DNA of 64,000 nt from NCBI RefSeq assembly GCF_024508335.1, contig NZ_CP101988.1:2790001-2854000 (forward strand), in the 5' to 3' direction. This document shows, piece after piece, positions 1 through 7,924 of this stretch. The position numbers and the translations under genes are program-made. Origin of the DNA: Cellulomonas chengniuliangii (GTDB lineage: Bacteria; Actinomycetota; Actinomycetes; Actinomycetales; Cellulomonadaceae). The notes below the pieces were generated by a model that worked only from the letters and a program-made list of their open reading frames with translations, was not told the DNA's origin and did not search any database. Position 1 is the stretch's first letter. Each line of letters begins with the position of its first letter.

Positions 1-1617
1 GCGCCCCAGCCCGGCGGCGAGCTCGGCGGACCACGCGGCCAGGGCGTGCAGGTCGGCGGCGCCCAACCGCGTGCGCGCGCCGGTGAGCAGCCGCATCAGC
101 GCGTCGCCTCGGGAGGGGTCGTGCGCCGCCTGCAGCGCGGCCACGAGGTCGACGACCTCGGGGGCGGAGAGCAGCCCGCCGAGCCCCACGACCTCGACCG
201 GCAGCCCTTCCTCGCGCAGCGCGCGGCCGAGGGCCGTGAACTGGGAGCGCTTGCGGCACAACACCGCGGCCGTCACCCGCGCGGACCCAGGGCCCGCGGG
301 GCGCCAGCGCCGGGCGAGGAATCGGGCCACCGCGGCGGCCTCCTCCTCGACGGTCGCGGCGACGTGGGCGAGCACCTGGCCGCGACCCGCGCCTGGGCGG
401 ACGGCGAGCTCGGGCACCTCCACCCGGGTGCTCGCCCGCCGCAGCGGCGTCGCCACCTGGTTCGCCGCGGCGAGGATCGCCTCGTCGTTGCGCCACGACG
501 TGGACAGCTGGTGCACGTCGGCCGGGCGCCGGTCCCCGGAGCCCGGGTCCACGATGGGGAAGGTCTCGGGAAACCGCTCGAGCCCGCCGGCGCTCGCCCC
601 ACGCCAGCCGTAGATCGACTGGTGGGGGTCGCCGACGGCCGTGACGGGGTGGCCGGCGCCGAAGAGCGCGGCGAGCAGGCTGAGCTGGGCGTAGGACGTG
701 TCCTGGTACTCGTCGAGCAGGACCACCGCGAAGCGGGCCCGCTCCCCGGCGCCGACCTCGGGCACGTCCCGGGCCAGGCGGGCGGCGAGGGCGACCTGGT
801 CCCCGAAGTCGAGGGCGTCGGCAGCCCGCTTGCGCCGGCGGTAGTCCTCGACGAGGTCGAGCACCCTGCTGCGCTCCCCCAGCGACCCGAGCAGCTTCTG
901 CACGGCCGCGTAGTGCGCCCGGGGAGGCTCCCCCGGCGGGGTGGCGCCGATGGCCTCGATGATGTCCTCGATGCCGGCCTGCGCCTGCGCCGGGGTGAGC
1001 AGGTGCTCGTCCAGCGCCCCCGAGAGGCTGAGCACGGCCTCGACGACGGTCGAGACGGCCGCCTCGGTGTCGAGGTCCCCGGTCCACGACTCGACGACCT
1101 CGGACGCGAGCTGCCACTGGGCGGCCTCGCCCAAGAGCCGCGACGTCGGCTCGATGCCGAGCCGCATGGCGTGGTCGGTGACCAAGGACGCGGCGTAGGA
1201 GTTGTACGTCGAGATGGTGGGCCGGGCCAGGTCGAGAAGACCCGCCCCCTGCTCGGCGGCGGCGAGCCCTGGCAGGACGATCCCGGAGTGGGCGGCGGCG
1301 CGGGCCAGGTGGCGCAGCCGGTGGCGGACGCGGTCCCCCAGCTCGCCGGCGGCCTTGCGGGTGAAGGTCAGGCCCAGCACCTGCTCGGGCGCCACGACGC
1401 CGTTGGCGATCAGCCAGACGACCCGGCCGGCCATCGTCTCGGTCTTGCCGGAGCCTGCTCCGGCCACCACGAGGGACGGGCGCAGGGGCGCCTCGATGAC
1501 GGCGGTCTGCTCCGCCGTGGGGGCGGGCTTGCCGAGCATCTCGGCGATCGCCGCCGCGGAGAGCGCCACGGAGGACGGCGAGTCGGCGGCGGGCATGGCG
1601 GGCATCACGGTGCTCAT
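1..1617 (-). CDS. adnB: AdnB-like UvrD/PcrA-family helicase subunit, N-terminal part (runs off window)
   Basis: Translating the minus strand from the ATG at 1617 gives an SF1A helicase N-terminus. The P-loop GAGSGKT lies near residue 53, followed by the motif Ia segment GLTFTRKAA, the motif II LLDEYQDTS and the motif III region GDPHQSIYGWRGA. In actinobacteria AdnA and AdnB form a heterodimeric helicase-nuclease that resects double-strand breaks, and AdnB carries the dominant motor. The start overlaps the stop of the upstream adnA by ATGA, so the two are translationally coupled. The nuclease domain expected at the C-terminus lies outside the window. A lone UvrD-type helicase is the alternative, but the tandem pairing with a second helicase-nuclease argues for AdnB. 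Confidence 0.85.
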   Translation of the reverse strand, partial: MSTVMPAMPAADSPSSVALSAAAIAEMLGKPAPTAEQTAVIEAPLRPSLVVAGAGSGKTETMAGRVVWLIANGVVAPEQVLGLTFTRKAAGELGDRVRHRLRHLARAAAHSGIVLPGLAAAEQGAGLLDLARPTISTYNSYAASLVTDHAMRLGIEPTSRLLGEAAQWQLASEVVESWTGDLDTEAAVSTVVEAVLSLSGALDEHLLTPAQAQAGIEDIIEAIGATPPGEPPRAHYAAVQKLLGSLGERSRVLDLVEDYRRRKRAADALDFGDQVALAARLARDVPEVGAGERARFAVVLLDEYQDTSYAQLSLLAALFGAGHPVTAVGDPHQSIYGWRGASAGGLERFPETFPIVDPGSGDRRPADVHQLSTSWRNDEAILAAANQVATPLRRASTRVEVPELAVRPGAGRGQVLAHVAATVEEEAAAVARFLARRWRPAGPGSARVTAAVLCRKRSQFTALGRALREEGLPVEVVGLGGLLSAPEVVDLVAALQAAHDPSRGDALMRLLTGARTRLGAADLHALAAWSAELAAGLGR

Positions 1618-4600
1618 TCGACCACCTGCGCGCCCTCGTCCTGCGCGGGGCAGGATCGCCGCACCGGGCACCGCGAGCACAGGTCGTTCGCCGACGCGGT
1701 GAACGTCGACCCCGCCATCTGCTCGGCGACGTCCTCGATCAGGGTCCGCGCCCAGGTGGACCCGTCCTCCTGCTGCTCGAGCGGCGGCTGCACCCGCAGC
1801 GTGGGTCCCTTGGCGACGTCGGACACGAACACGAGCTGCGCCCCCGCGCTCCGGGCGCCCGGCGGAAGGCCGTCGAACGCGCCCGAGTCGACCGCGAGCT
1901 GGTAGGCCCCGAGCTGCGCGTTCTCCTCCGCCTTGGCCACCGACGGCGCGCTGCGACCGGTCTTGAGGTCGCTCACCCGCACGAGCGGCGCCTCGTCCGG
2001 GCCGCCGTCGGAGGCGAGCTCGACGCGGTCCACGCTGCCGCGCACCACGGCGCGGTCCAGCTCGAGCTCGAACCGGCCCTCGACCAGGAGCGGCTCCCCT
2101 GACGAGCGCACGTACTGCGCGAGCCGCCGGATCATGCCCTCGGCCCGGCGGCGCTGCACCATCGCGGGCCATCCCGTGCCGAGGCCGAGCTCGGCCCAGC
2201 GGCGGTCGAGCTCGGCCAGGAGCTCGTCGTGGGAGCCGTGCGGGTAGGTCTGCGCGATGGCGTGCACCAGCGTGCCGAGCGACTGCCCGGAGCTCTCGGC
2301 CGCGGTGCCGCCCGCCGCCTCGAGGGCCCACCGCAGGGCGCAGGTCGAGGCGGTCTCGACCTTCGACGGGGACACCGGCACCTTCTCTCCCTCGGGCCAC
2401 AGCGGCGCGTCGCACGACGGCTCGGCCAGGCCGTGCCACTGGGCGGGGTCGGCGCCTTCGACGCCCTCCCGGGCGAGCCGGGCCAGCAGCGTGGCCGCGG
2501 CGGGGTCGGGCTGCCCGCCCACCGCCGTGGCCTCCAGGTGGGCGCGGAGCTGCGCGACGAGCCCACGCAGGTCGAGCGGCGCGGGGCTCATCACCTTGCG
2601 GGGGTCCACGTCCGCCTCGCACGGGTCGACGAGCTCGACGAACGGCGACGGCTGGGTGTCCGCGTCCGCCACCGCCGTGACGAGCAGGGCGTCCCTCGCC
2701 CGGGAGACCGCCACCGCGAACGAGCGCAGCTCGTCGGCGAGCACCGCCGCGCGGGCGCCCGCGCCGAGCTGCCCGGCGTCCGGCTCCCGCCCCGCGAGGA
2801 CCTCCACGAGCGTCTGCGCGCCGAGCAGCGAGTCCCGCAGCCGCAGGTCCGGCCACACACCGTCCTGCACGCCGGCGACGACCACCGTGTCCCACTCCCG
2901 GCCGGCCGCCCCGGCCGGGGTGAGCACCGCGACGGCGTCACGGTGAGCCCGCGCGGCGATCGTGTCGGCGGGGAGGTCTTGGGACAGCACCCAGTCCACG
3001 AACGCCCCGGGCGGCGCCTGAGGCAGGCGGTCGACGAAGGTCTCCGCCGCCCGGAACAGCGCGAGGACCGCGTCGAGGTCCCGATCGGCGCGGGCGCTCG
3101 ACGCGCCGCCCGCGAGCGCGGCCCTGCGCCACGTGTCGGAGAGCCCGGTGGCGTGCCACAACGCCCAGAGCACGGTCTGCGGGTCGGCGGTGGGCGCGAG
3201 CGCCGCGGCGCGACCGGCGGCGAGCACCTCGGCCAGCCGGAGCACGGGCCGGCGCACCACGGCGGGCAGCGTGGCGGCGTGCGCCGGGTCGGCCAGCACC
3301 TCGGCGAGCAGGGCGTCGCTGCTGCGCCCGCCACCGCCGTCGATCTCCTCGGTGCGGAGCGCTCGGCGGACCCGGCGCAGTCCCACGGCGTCGAGGCCGC
3401 CCAGGGGCGAGCACAGCAGCCGGGCCGCGGCCTCGGGGTCGAGCGGGGCGGCTGTGCCGTCCGCGGCGGGCAGCACGCAGCGCACCGCCTCGAGCAGCGG
3501 CCGCACCGCGGGCTCCTCCCGCAGCGGGACGTCGCTGCCGAGCACGGCCACCGGGACTCCGGCGCCGGCCAGGGCCCGGCGCAGAGCGGTCACCTGCGAC
3601 CCGGACCGGGCGATCACGGCCATCCGCTCCCAGGCGACGCCGCGCTCCAGGTGGGCGCTGCGCAGCGCGTGCGCGACGTACGCCGACTCCTGCGCCGCGC
3701 TCGGCAGGATGGCCACGCGCGCGAGGCCGGGGGCCCGGCGCTCGCCGACGCCCGCCTGGACGCCGTCTGGTCCGGCGCCTGAAGCGCCCTCTGCCCGCAC
3801 GGTGGCATCGGCGGCCTCCGGGCCGACGGCCTGCGCGCGCCGGTGTGCCACCGCCCCGAGGGCGCCCACGCGCGACGTCACCGCCGAGACGACCTCGCGG
3901 AGCCGCTCGCCATGCCGCCACACCGTGCCGAGGACGAGCCGCTCGGCGCCCAGCTCGCCGGGCCCGTCGCCGTCGACCGTCGCGCGGGCGACGAGTGCTG
4001 GGCTGGCGCCGCGGAATCCCTGGACAGCCACGTCGGGGTCGCCGAGCAGCAGCAGCCGGGAGCCGTCGTCGGCCAGCACCCGCAGCAGCCGCGCCGTCGC
4101 CGCGGTGCTCTCCTGGTGGTCGTCCACCACGACCAGCCGCCAGCGTGGCCGCGGAGCGGCGGCGACCTCGTCGTCCCAGGCCAGGAGCGCCTCGGACGCC
4201 TCGTCGACCACCACAGCGGGGTCGTGCCGGGCGCCCATGTCTGGCGTGCCCGCACGCAGCAGCGTGACGTCGAGGTACTCCTGGTAGAGCCCGGCGGCGG
4301 CCACCCAGGCCGGCCGGTCGTGGCGCGCGCCCAGCTCGGCGAGGTCGACAGGCATGAGGCCGCGCTCGGCCGCGCGCATCAGCAGGTCCCGCAGCTCGTC
4401 GCGGAAGGCGCGCAAGCCCAGGGCCTCGGGGGGGACGGCGGCCGGCCACTCGAGGGCGGCGCCCTCGCCCTCGGCATGACCGGCGAGCAGCTCGGCGAGC
4501 AGCAGGTCCTGCTCAGGGCCGGAGATCAGCGTGGGCGGCGGGTCGCCCAGCAGCGCGGCCCGGGCCCGCAGCACCGCGAAGGCAGCGGCGGGAGCGGTGC

Positions 4601-4925
4601 GCACCATGGCCTGGCCAGAGGTGAGCCGCAGCCGAGCGGAGAGCCTGTCCCGCAGCTCTGCCGCGGCGCGGCGGCTCGCGGCCAGGACCAGCACGTCCTC
4701 CGGCGCGAGGCCGCCCGCGGCCATGGCGGCCACGACGGCCTCGACCGCGACGGTGGTCTTCCCCGTCCCCGGCGCGCCCAGCACGAGCAGAGCGGCCGAC
4801 CGGCCGGCGACGACCGCGTCGACCACCGCGCGCTGGTCGGGGTCGAGCACGGGCCCGGCCGAGGCCGCCGCCTCGGCGAGCGCCGGGCGCACGAGCCGCA
4901 GCGCGGTGGGGGTGGGGCGGTTCAC
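1614..4925 (-). CDS. adnA: AdnA-like helicase-nuclease subunit with Fe-S PD-(D/E)XK nuclease domain
   Basis: This 1103-residue protein has an SF1 helicase fold with P-loop GAPGTGKTT near residue 50. Motif II is degenerate (VVDDHQ rather than DExx), and GDPDVAVQGFRGA corresponds to motif III. The C-terminus is a RecB-type nuclease: a cysteine near residue 861 (STCALRW), the catalytic DLKTG near 987 and a terminal CSRCPVRRSC cluster near 1082, which together form the usual four-cysteine iron-sulfur staple. Length and gene order (adnA before adnB) fit the mycobacterial AdnAB resection machine. The start is the GTG at 4925, with a TGTGAT -10-like hexamer six bases upstream (4932-4937), which suggests a leaderless transcript. 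The weakened motif II fits an auxiliary motor role; that is inference. Confidence 0.87.
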   Translation of the reverse strand: MNRPTPTALRLVRPALAEAAASAGPVLDPDQRAVVDAVVAGRSAALLVLGAPGTGKTTVAVEAVVAAMAAGGLAPEDVLVLAASRRAAAELRDRLSARLRLTSGQAMVRTAPAAAFAVLRARAALLGDPPPTLISGPEQDLLLAELLAGHAEGEGAALEWPAAVPPEALGLRAFRDELRDLLMRAAERGLMPVDLAELGARHDRPAWVAAAGLYQEYLDVTLLRAGTPDMGARHDPAVVVDEASEALLAWDDEVAAAPRPRWRLVVVDDHQESTAATARLLRVLADDGSRLLLLGDPDVAVQGFRGASPALVARATVDGDGPGELGAERLVLGTVWRHGERLREVVSAVTSRVGALGAVAHRRAQAVGPEAADATVRAEGASGAGPDGVQAGVGERRAPGLARVAILPSAAQESAYVAHALRSAHLERGVAWERMAVIARSGSQVTALRRALAGAGVPVAVLGSDVPLREEPAVRPLLEAVRCVLPAADGTAAPLDPEAAARLLCSPLGGLDAVGLRRVRRALRTEEIDGGGGRSSDALLAEVLADPAHAATLPAVVRRPVLRLAEVLAAGRAAALAPTADPQTVLWALWHATGLSDTWRRAALAGGASSARADRDLDAVLALFRAAETFVDRLPQAPPGAFVDWVLSQDLPADTIAARAHRDAVAVLTPAGAAGREWDTVVVAGVQDGVWPDLRLRDSLLGAQTLVEVLAGREPDAGQLGAGARAAVLADELRSFAVAVSRARDALLVTAVADADTQPSPFVELVDPCEADVDPRKVMSPAPLDLRGLVAQLRAHLEATAVGGQPDPAAATLLARLAREGVEGADPAQWHGLAEPSCDAPLWPEGEKVPVSPSKVETASTCALRWALEAAGGTAAESSGQSLGTLVHAIAQTYPHGSHDELLAELDRRWAELGLGTGWPAMVQRRRAEGMIRRLAQYVRSSGEPLLVEGRFELELDRAVVRGSVDRVELASDGGPDEAPLVRVSDLKTGRSAPSVAKAEENAQLGAYQLAVDSGAFDGLPPGARSAGAQLVFVSDVAKGPTLRVQPPLEQQEDGSTWARTLIEDVAEQMAGSTFTASANDLCSRCPVRRSCPAQDEGAQVVE

Positions 4926-4979
4926 GGGTCGATCACATCACGGCCCGCTGACATCGCGGGAAGCCGCGCCCCGGCACGC

Positions 4980-5915
4980 TCAGACGTCGTTCGCGGGCCA
5001 CGGGTTCGGCAGGCAGGGCGACATGGGCCCGGTCTGCTGCTGCATCAGCGGGGCGACCTGCCCAGCGCCGCCGCAGTACTCGTGGCGGTGGCCGAGGATG
5101 TGCCCGACCTCGTGGTTCACCAGGTACTGGCGGTAGCCGACCTTGTCGCCACCCCATGACTGGGAGCCTTCGACCCAGCGCAGGTAGTTGAGCACGGCAT
5201 GGCCCTTGATGCCGCAAGACACCTTGCCGACGGTCTCGAGCGGCGCGCACATCTCGTCGACCAGGTCGGGCGAGGCGAGCACCACCCGCAGGTCCGCGTC
5301 GCCGTCTGTGCGGGCGAACGTGATCGATCCGTCGGCGCCCCAGCCGCGCGGGTCGTTGAGCGTGCTCATGACGGTGTGCGCGAACAGCCCGAGGTCGACG
5401 TCAAGGCCTGCCTCGACCTCGATGCGAATGGTGCGGACCTGGCCGGGCCCCGGCGCCGGCTGGGCTCCCGGGACGACGACCAGGGCCCCACCAGCCGCGC
5501 GGGGCACGTCGAGGGAGAGCAGCCCGGCCGCCACGTCGCTCTCCGCCAGTCCCGAGCCAGGGGCCGGCAGCTCCGCGGCGCCGTCGCCGAGCAGCACCTC
5601 GGCGGGAGGGTCGTCGATCTCGGCCGATGCCCCCTGCGCGGGGTCGGACGGCAGCTCGGCGCGGTCCGCGCTGCGCGACGCGGACTCGGAGCGCACCAGG
5701 TCGGCCCAATCGACGGACGGCTCGGCGAGCGGTGGCTGCTGCGGAGGGCGGAGCCTCTCGAGCCCGCCAGCGGGCCCGAGCCAGCCGCCCGCGCCGCCCA
5801 GCGCCACCGCGACGGCGACGGTCGTGAGCACGGCGCGCCGGCGCCGCCGCCTCGCGCGCGCAGCGGCGCGGCGGGTCCCTGCCCGGGTCGTCCCGGACTC
5901 CTCGAGCGCGGCCAT
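4980..5915 (-). CDS. DUF3152 family secreted zinc-metalloprotease-like protein
   Basis: The 311-residue protein starts at ATG 5915 (MAALEESG). A very basic stretch is followed by one hydrophobic segment (about residues 24-45), so it is probably membrane-anchored or exported. After a low-complexity linker comes the DUF3152 domain. It holds the metzincin-like motif HEVGHILGHRH and paired cysteines (EMCAPLE, VSCGIKG, HEYCGG, SPCLPN). DUF3152 proteins are actinobacterial; the substrate is not known. The HExxHxxxH zinc site is visible, but peptidase activity is an inference from it. It is divergently oriented from the TetR gene, with 48 bases between the two starts. Confidence 0.8.
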   Translation of the reverse strand: MAALEESGTTRAGTRRAAARARRRRRRAVLTTVAVAVALGGAGGWLGPAGGLERLRPPQQPPLAEPSVDWADLVRSESASRSADRAELPSDPAQGASAEIDDPPAEVLLGDGAAELPAPGSGLAESDVAAGLLSLDVPRAAGGALVVVPGAQPAPGPGQVRTIRIEVEAGLDVDLGLFAHTVMSTLNDPRGWGADGSITFARTDGDADLRVVLASPDLVDEMCAPLETVGKVSCGIKGHAVLNYLRWVEGSQSWGGDKVGYRQYLVNHEVGHILGHRHEYCGGAGQVAPLMQQQTGPMSPCLPNPWPANDV

Positions 5916-5963
5916 CGGCACATCTTCGCACCTTGGCGGAGGCGCCGTGGCTACGATCACAGA

Positions 5964-6650
5964 GTGAAGGACGCCACGGCTGGAAAGCCCCGGAATCCCC
6001 GGATGCCCCGCGACGCGCGGCGCGCCCAGGTCCTGCGCATCGCCCAGGGCCTGTTCGCGACCGAGGGCTACCACCACGTCTCCATGGACGACATCGCCGA
6101 CCATGCCGAGGTCAGCAAACCCGTCCTCTACCGGCACTTCCCCTCGAAGCTCGAGCTGTACCTCGCGGTGGTCGACCAGCGCGGCGCCGAGCTGCTCTCC
6201 GCGGTTGAGGCCGCGGTCGCGCCCGTCGTGAGCGGGCCGGTGCGCCCTGGCGAGGGCCGCGACGTGGTCTGCGCCATCGTGAGCTCGTACGTCGACTTCG
6301 TCGAGATCGCGGGAGAGTCCTCCTCGCTCCTCTTCGAGTCCGACGTGACCCGCGACGCCGGTGTGCGGGAGCACGTGGAGCGGGTCACGTCCGAGGCGGC
6401 CCGTCGGATCGCGGAGGTGCTCGTCGACGTCACCGGCCTGCCGGGGCCGAGCGCCGCGATGCTGGCGGCCTCGATGACCGCCATGGCCCAGGTCGCCGCG
6501 ACCCACCGGTTCCGATCCCCAGACGGCCCCGGGCCCGCCGAGGCGGCCGACCTGGTGGCGCGACTCGCCTGGGGCGGGGTCGCCGGGCTGGTCCGGGACG
6601 ACTTCGAGTACGACGACCGACCTAGGATGGTGAGCGGTCCCTCTGCCTGA
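5964..6650 (+). CDS. TetR/AcrR family transcriptional regulator
   Basis: The 228-residue protein has a typical TetR N-terminal helix-turn-helix: MDDIADHAEVSKPVLYRHFP at about residues 37-56, preceded by ILRIAQ-like helix 1 (VLRIAQGLFATEGYHH). The C-terminal ligand domain is variable and gives no effector. The GTG at 5964 is chosen because a TACGAT hexamer at 5952-5957 ends six bases before it, the usual geometry for a leaderless actinobacterial mRNA; ATG 6003 is the alternative. Only 48 bases separate it from the divergent DUF3152 gene, and DUF3107 lies just downstream, an arrangement often seen in Micrococcales. Its targets are unknown; self-regulation is likely but unproven. Confidence 0.85.
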   Translation: MKDATAGKPRNPRMPRDARRAQVLRIAQGLFATEGYHHVSMDDIADHAEVSKPVLYRHFPSKLELYLAVVDQRGAELLSAVEAAVAPVVSGPVRPGEGRDVVCAIVSSYVDFVEIAGESSSLLFESDVTRDAGVREHVERVTSEAARRIAEVLVDVTGLPGPSAAMLAASMTAMAQVAATHRFRSPDGPGPAEAADLVARLAWGGVAGLVRDDFEYDDRPRMVSGPSA

Positions 6651-6702
6651 CCTGCCAGGGCACATGATCAGGACCGACCAGAGCTGCGAGGAGACGTTGT
6701 CA

Positions 6703-6927
6703 GTGGACATCACGATCGGTGTACAGAACCAGACGCGCGAGCTGGTGCTCGAGTCCGACCAGAGCGCCGACGAGGTCGCCTCGCTCGTCGCGGAGGCGCT
6801 CGCCGGCAAGCCGGCGCTCGAGCTCCTCGACTCGCGCGGCCGTCGCCTCATCATCCCGACGTCGTCGATCGGGTACGTGGAGATCGGCTCGGAGGCCAAG
6901 GGCCGGGTCGGCTTCGGCACCATCTGA
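6703..6927 (+). CDS. DUF3107 family small protein
   Basis: This 74-residue protein begins VDITIGVQNQTREL and ends GYVEIGSEAKGRVGFGTI, the full-length pattern of DUF3107, a small conserved actinobacterial family of unknown function. I chose the GTG at 6703 because GAGGAG lies nine bases upstream (6688-6693); the in-frame ATG at 6664 would add a 13-residue tail without family support. A TAGGAT hexamer at 6623-6628 is a plausible promoter -10, which would give a leader of about 65-70 bases. It sits between a TetR gene and a convergent ferritin-like gene, a common order near the DEAD-box helicase in related genomes. Confidence 0.82.
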   Translation: MDITIGVQNQTRELVLESDQSADEVASLVAEALAGKPALELLDSRGRRLIIPTSSIGYVEIGSEAKGRVGFGTI

Positions 6928-6968
6928 GCCGGGGGCGTCCCACCGAGGACGCTCCCGCAGGACGAGGG

Positions 6969-7021
6969 ACGGGCGCGGAGCCCGCCGGCGGGGCGAACCC
7001 GCACGGCGGCGCCGCGCCCGT
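6969..7021. terminator. Possible terminator hairpin between convergent genes
   Basis: ACGGGCGCGG (6969-6978) pairs with CCGCGCCCGT (7012-7021), and GC-rich sequence that can fold further lies in between. It lies between the ends of the DUF3107 gene and the convergent ferritin-like gene. No U-tract follows, so this is a weak call. Confidence 0.35.
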
Positions 7022-7026
7022 TCTCG

Positions 7027-7704
7027 TCAGGCGGTGAGTCCCAGGCGGCCCATCCGCCGGGTGTGCTGGGCCGTGAGCTCGCCGAACAACTTGGCCGGGG
7101 CGCCCTCCTGGGCCGCGCCACGGTCGACCAGGCGCACCAGCCCTGGACGGGACACGAGCAGCGCCTGCACCACGCCGAGCGACTCGCCGACGAGCCGCCG
7201 TCCCCACAGCGCGAGCCGCGAGACCAGCACGGCGTCGCCCGAGCCGGCGGCGCCCAGCGCGGCCACGGTGAGGTCCCCGCGCTCGGAGTCGCCCAGCACC
7301 TCGAGGACCAGGTCGCGGGACTGCTCGTCGAGCCCTGCGGCGGCGATGCGGCAGAAGTCCTCGGCCACGCCGTAGCCGACGTAGTTGGTCAGCAGCCGCT
7401 CCCACCAGGAGCCGGGCTGGGTGCGCGCGTCGAAGTCGTCCAGCACGTGCTCGAACTCCGCGACCGCCGAGACCGGGTCGCCGCCCAGCTCGGCGATGCG
7501 GCTCAGCACCCGGTCGCGCCGCTCCACGGAGGCGGCCGCGAACCGGCTGAGCTCGAGGCGCTGCTCGAGCGTGGGGGCCTGCGCGGAGTCGGCGGCCAAC
7601 CGGGTGAACGAGAGCAACTCGAGCTGGGCGACCAGGCCCAGCAGCTCGATCGTGTCCGCGCCGGACTCGACCTGAGGGGTGTCCGTGCGCAGCGTCGGAG
7701 TCAT
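7027..7704 (-). CDS. Ferritin-like fold protein, MiaE_2-type
   Basis: The 225-residue, mostly helical protein matches the actinobacterial ferritin-like group annotated as MiaE-like. Recognisable stretches are IELLGLVAQLELLSFTRLAADS, FEHVLDDFDARTQPGSWWERLLTNYVGYGVAEDF and LVSRLALWGRRLVGESL. True MiaE hydroxylates a modified tRNA adenosine with a di-iron site; whether this protein keeps all the iron ligands is unclear, so no reaction is claimed. The ATG at 7704 has TAGGAT on the minus strand at 7711-7716, six bases upstream, which suggests a leaderless start. It is divergent from the DEAD-box helicase gene, a conserved neighbourhood in this phylum. Confidence 0.72.
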   Translation of the reverse strand: MTPTLRTDTPQVESGADTIELLGLVAQLELLSFTRLAADSAQAPTLEQRLELSRFAAASVERRDRVLSRIAELGGDPVSAVAEFEHVLDDFDARTQPGSWWERLLTNYVGYGVAEDFCRIAAAGLDEQSRDLVLEVLGDSERGDLTVAALGAAGSGDAVLVSRLALWGRRLVGESLGVVQALLVSRPGLVRLVDRGAAQEGAPAKLFGELTAQHTRRMGRLGLTA

Positions 7705-7710
7705 CGGAGG

Positions 7711-7745
7711 ATCCTATCTCCGCGCGGAGCGCCGTCCGATAGGAT
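7711..7745. promoter_or_regulatory. Divergent TAGGAT -10 elements flanking a 12-bp palindrome
   Basis: A TAGGAT hexamer reads on the minus strand at 7711-7716 toward the ferritin-like gene, and another reads on the plus strand at 7740-7745 toward the helicase. Between them, CTCCGCGCGGAG (7718-7729) is a perfect palindrome. The helicase would then have a leader of roughly 175 bases in which I see no other gene. Long leaders are common for cold-inducible DEAD-box helicase genes, but regulation here is inferred. Confidence 0.45.
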
Positions 7746-7924
7746 GGCCCCGTACATCGGTTGCCCGGTCGTCTCGACCGCCTCGCGCCGGCAGCGCTCC
7801 AAGCGCCCCGCGCGACTGACTTTCACGATCGGCTGCCGGCCATCGCGTGGCGATGCCCGCTCCCGACCCGGCGACGAGCCACGGGAAGCGTGCGGCTTGC
7901 CACCCCAGCAGTGAAGAGTCGCAT

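Noticed and set aside
46-1905. Large open frames opposite the adnB, adnA, purH, amylopullulanase and other genes
   Set aside because: They are Arg/Gly/Ala/Pro/His-rich translations of the complementary frame of well-supported genes, caused by the very high GC content; they show no domain motifs.
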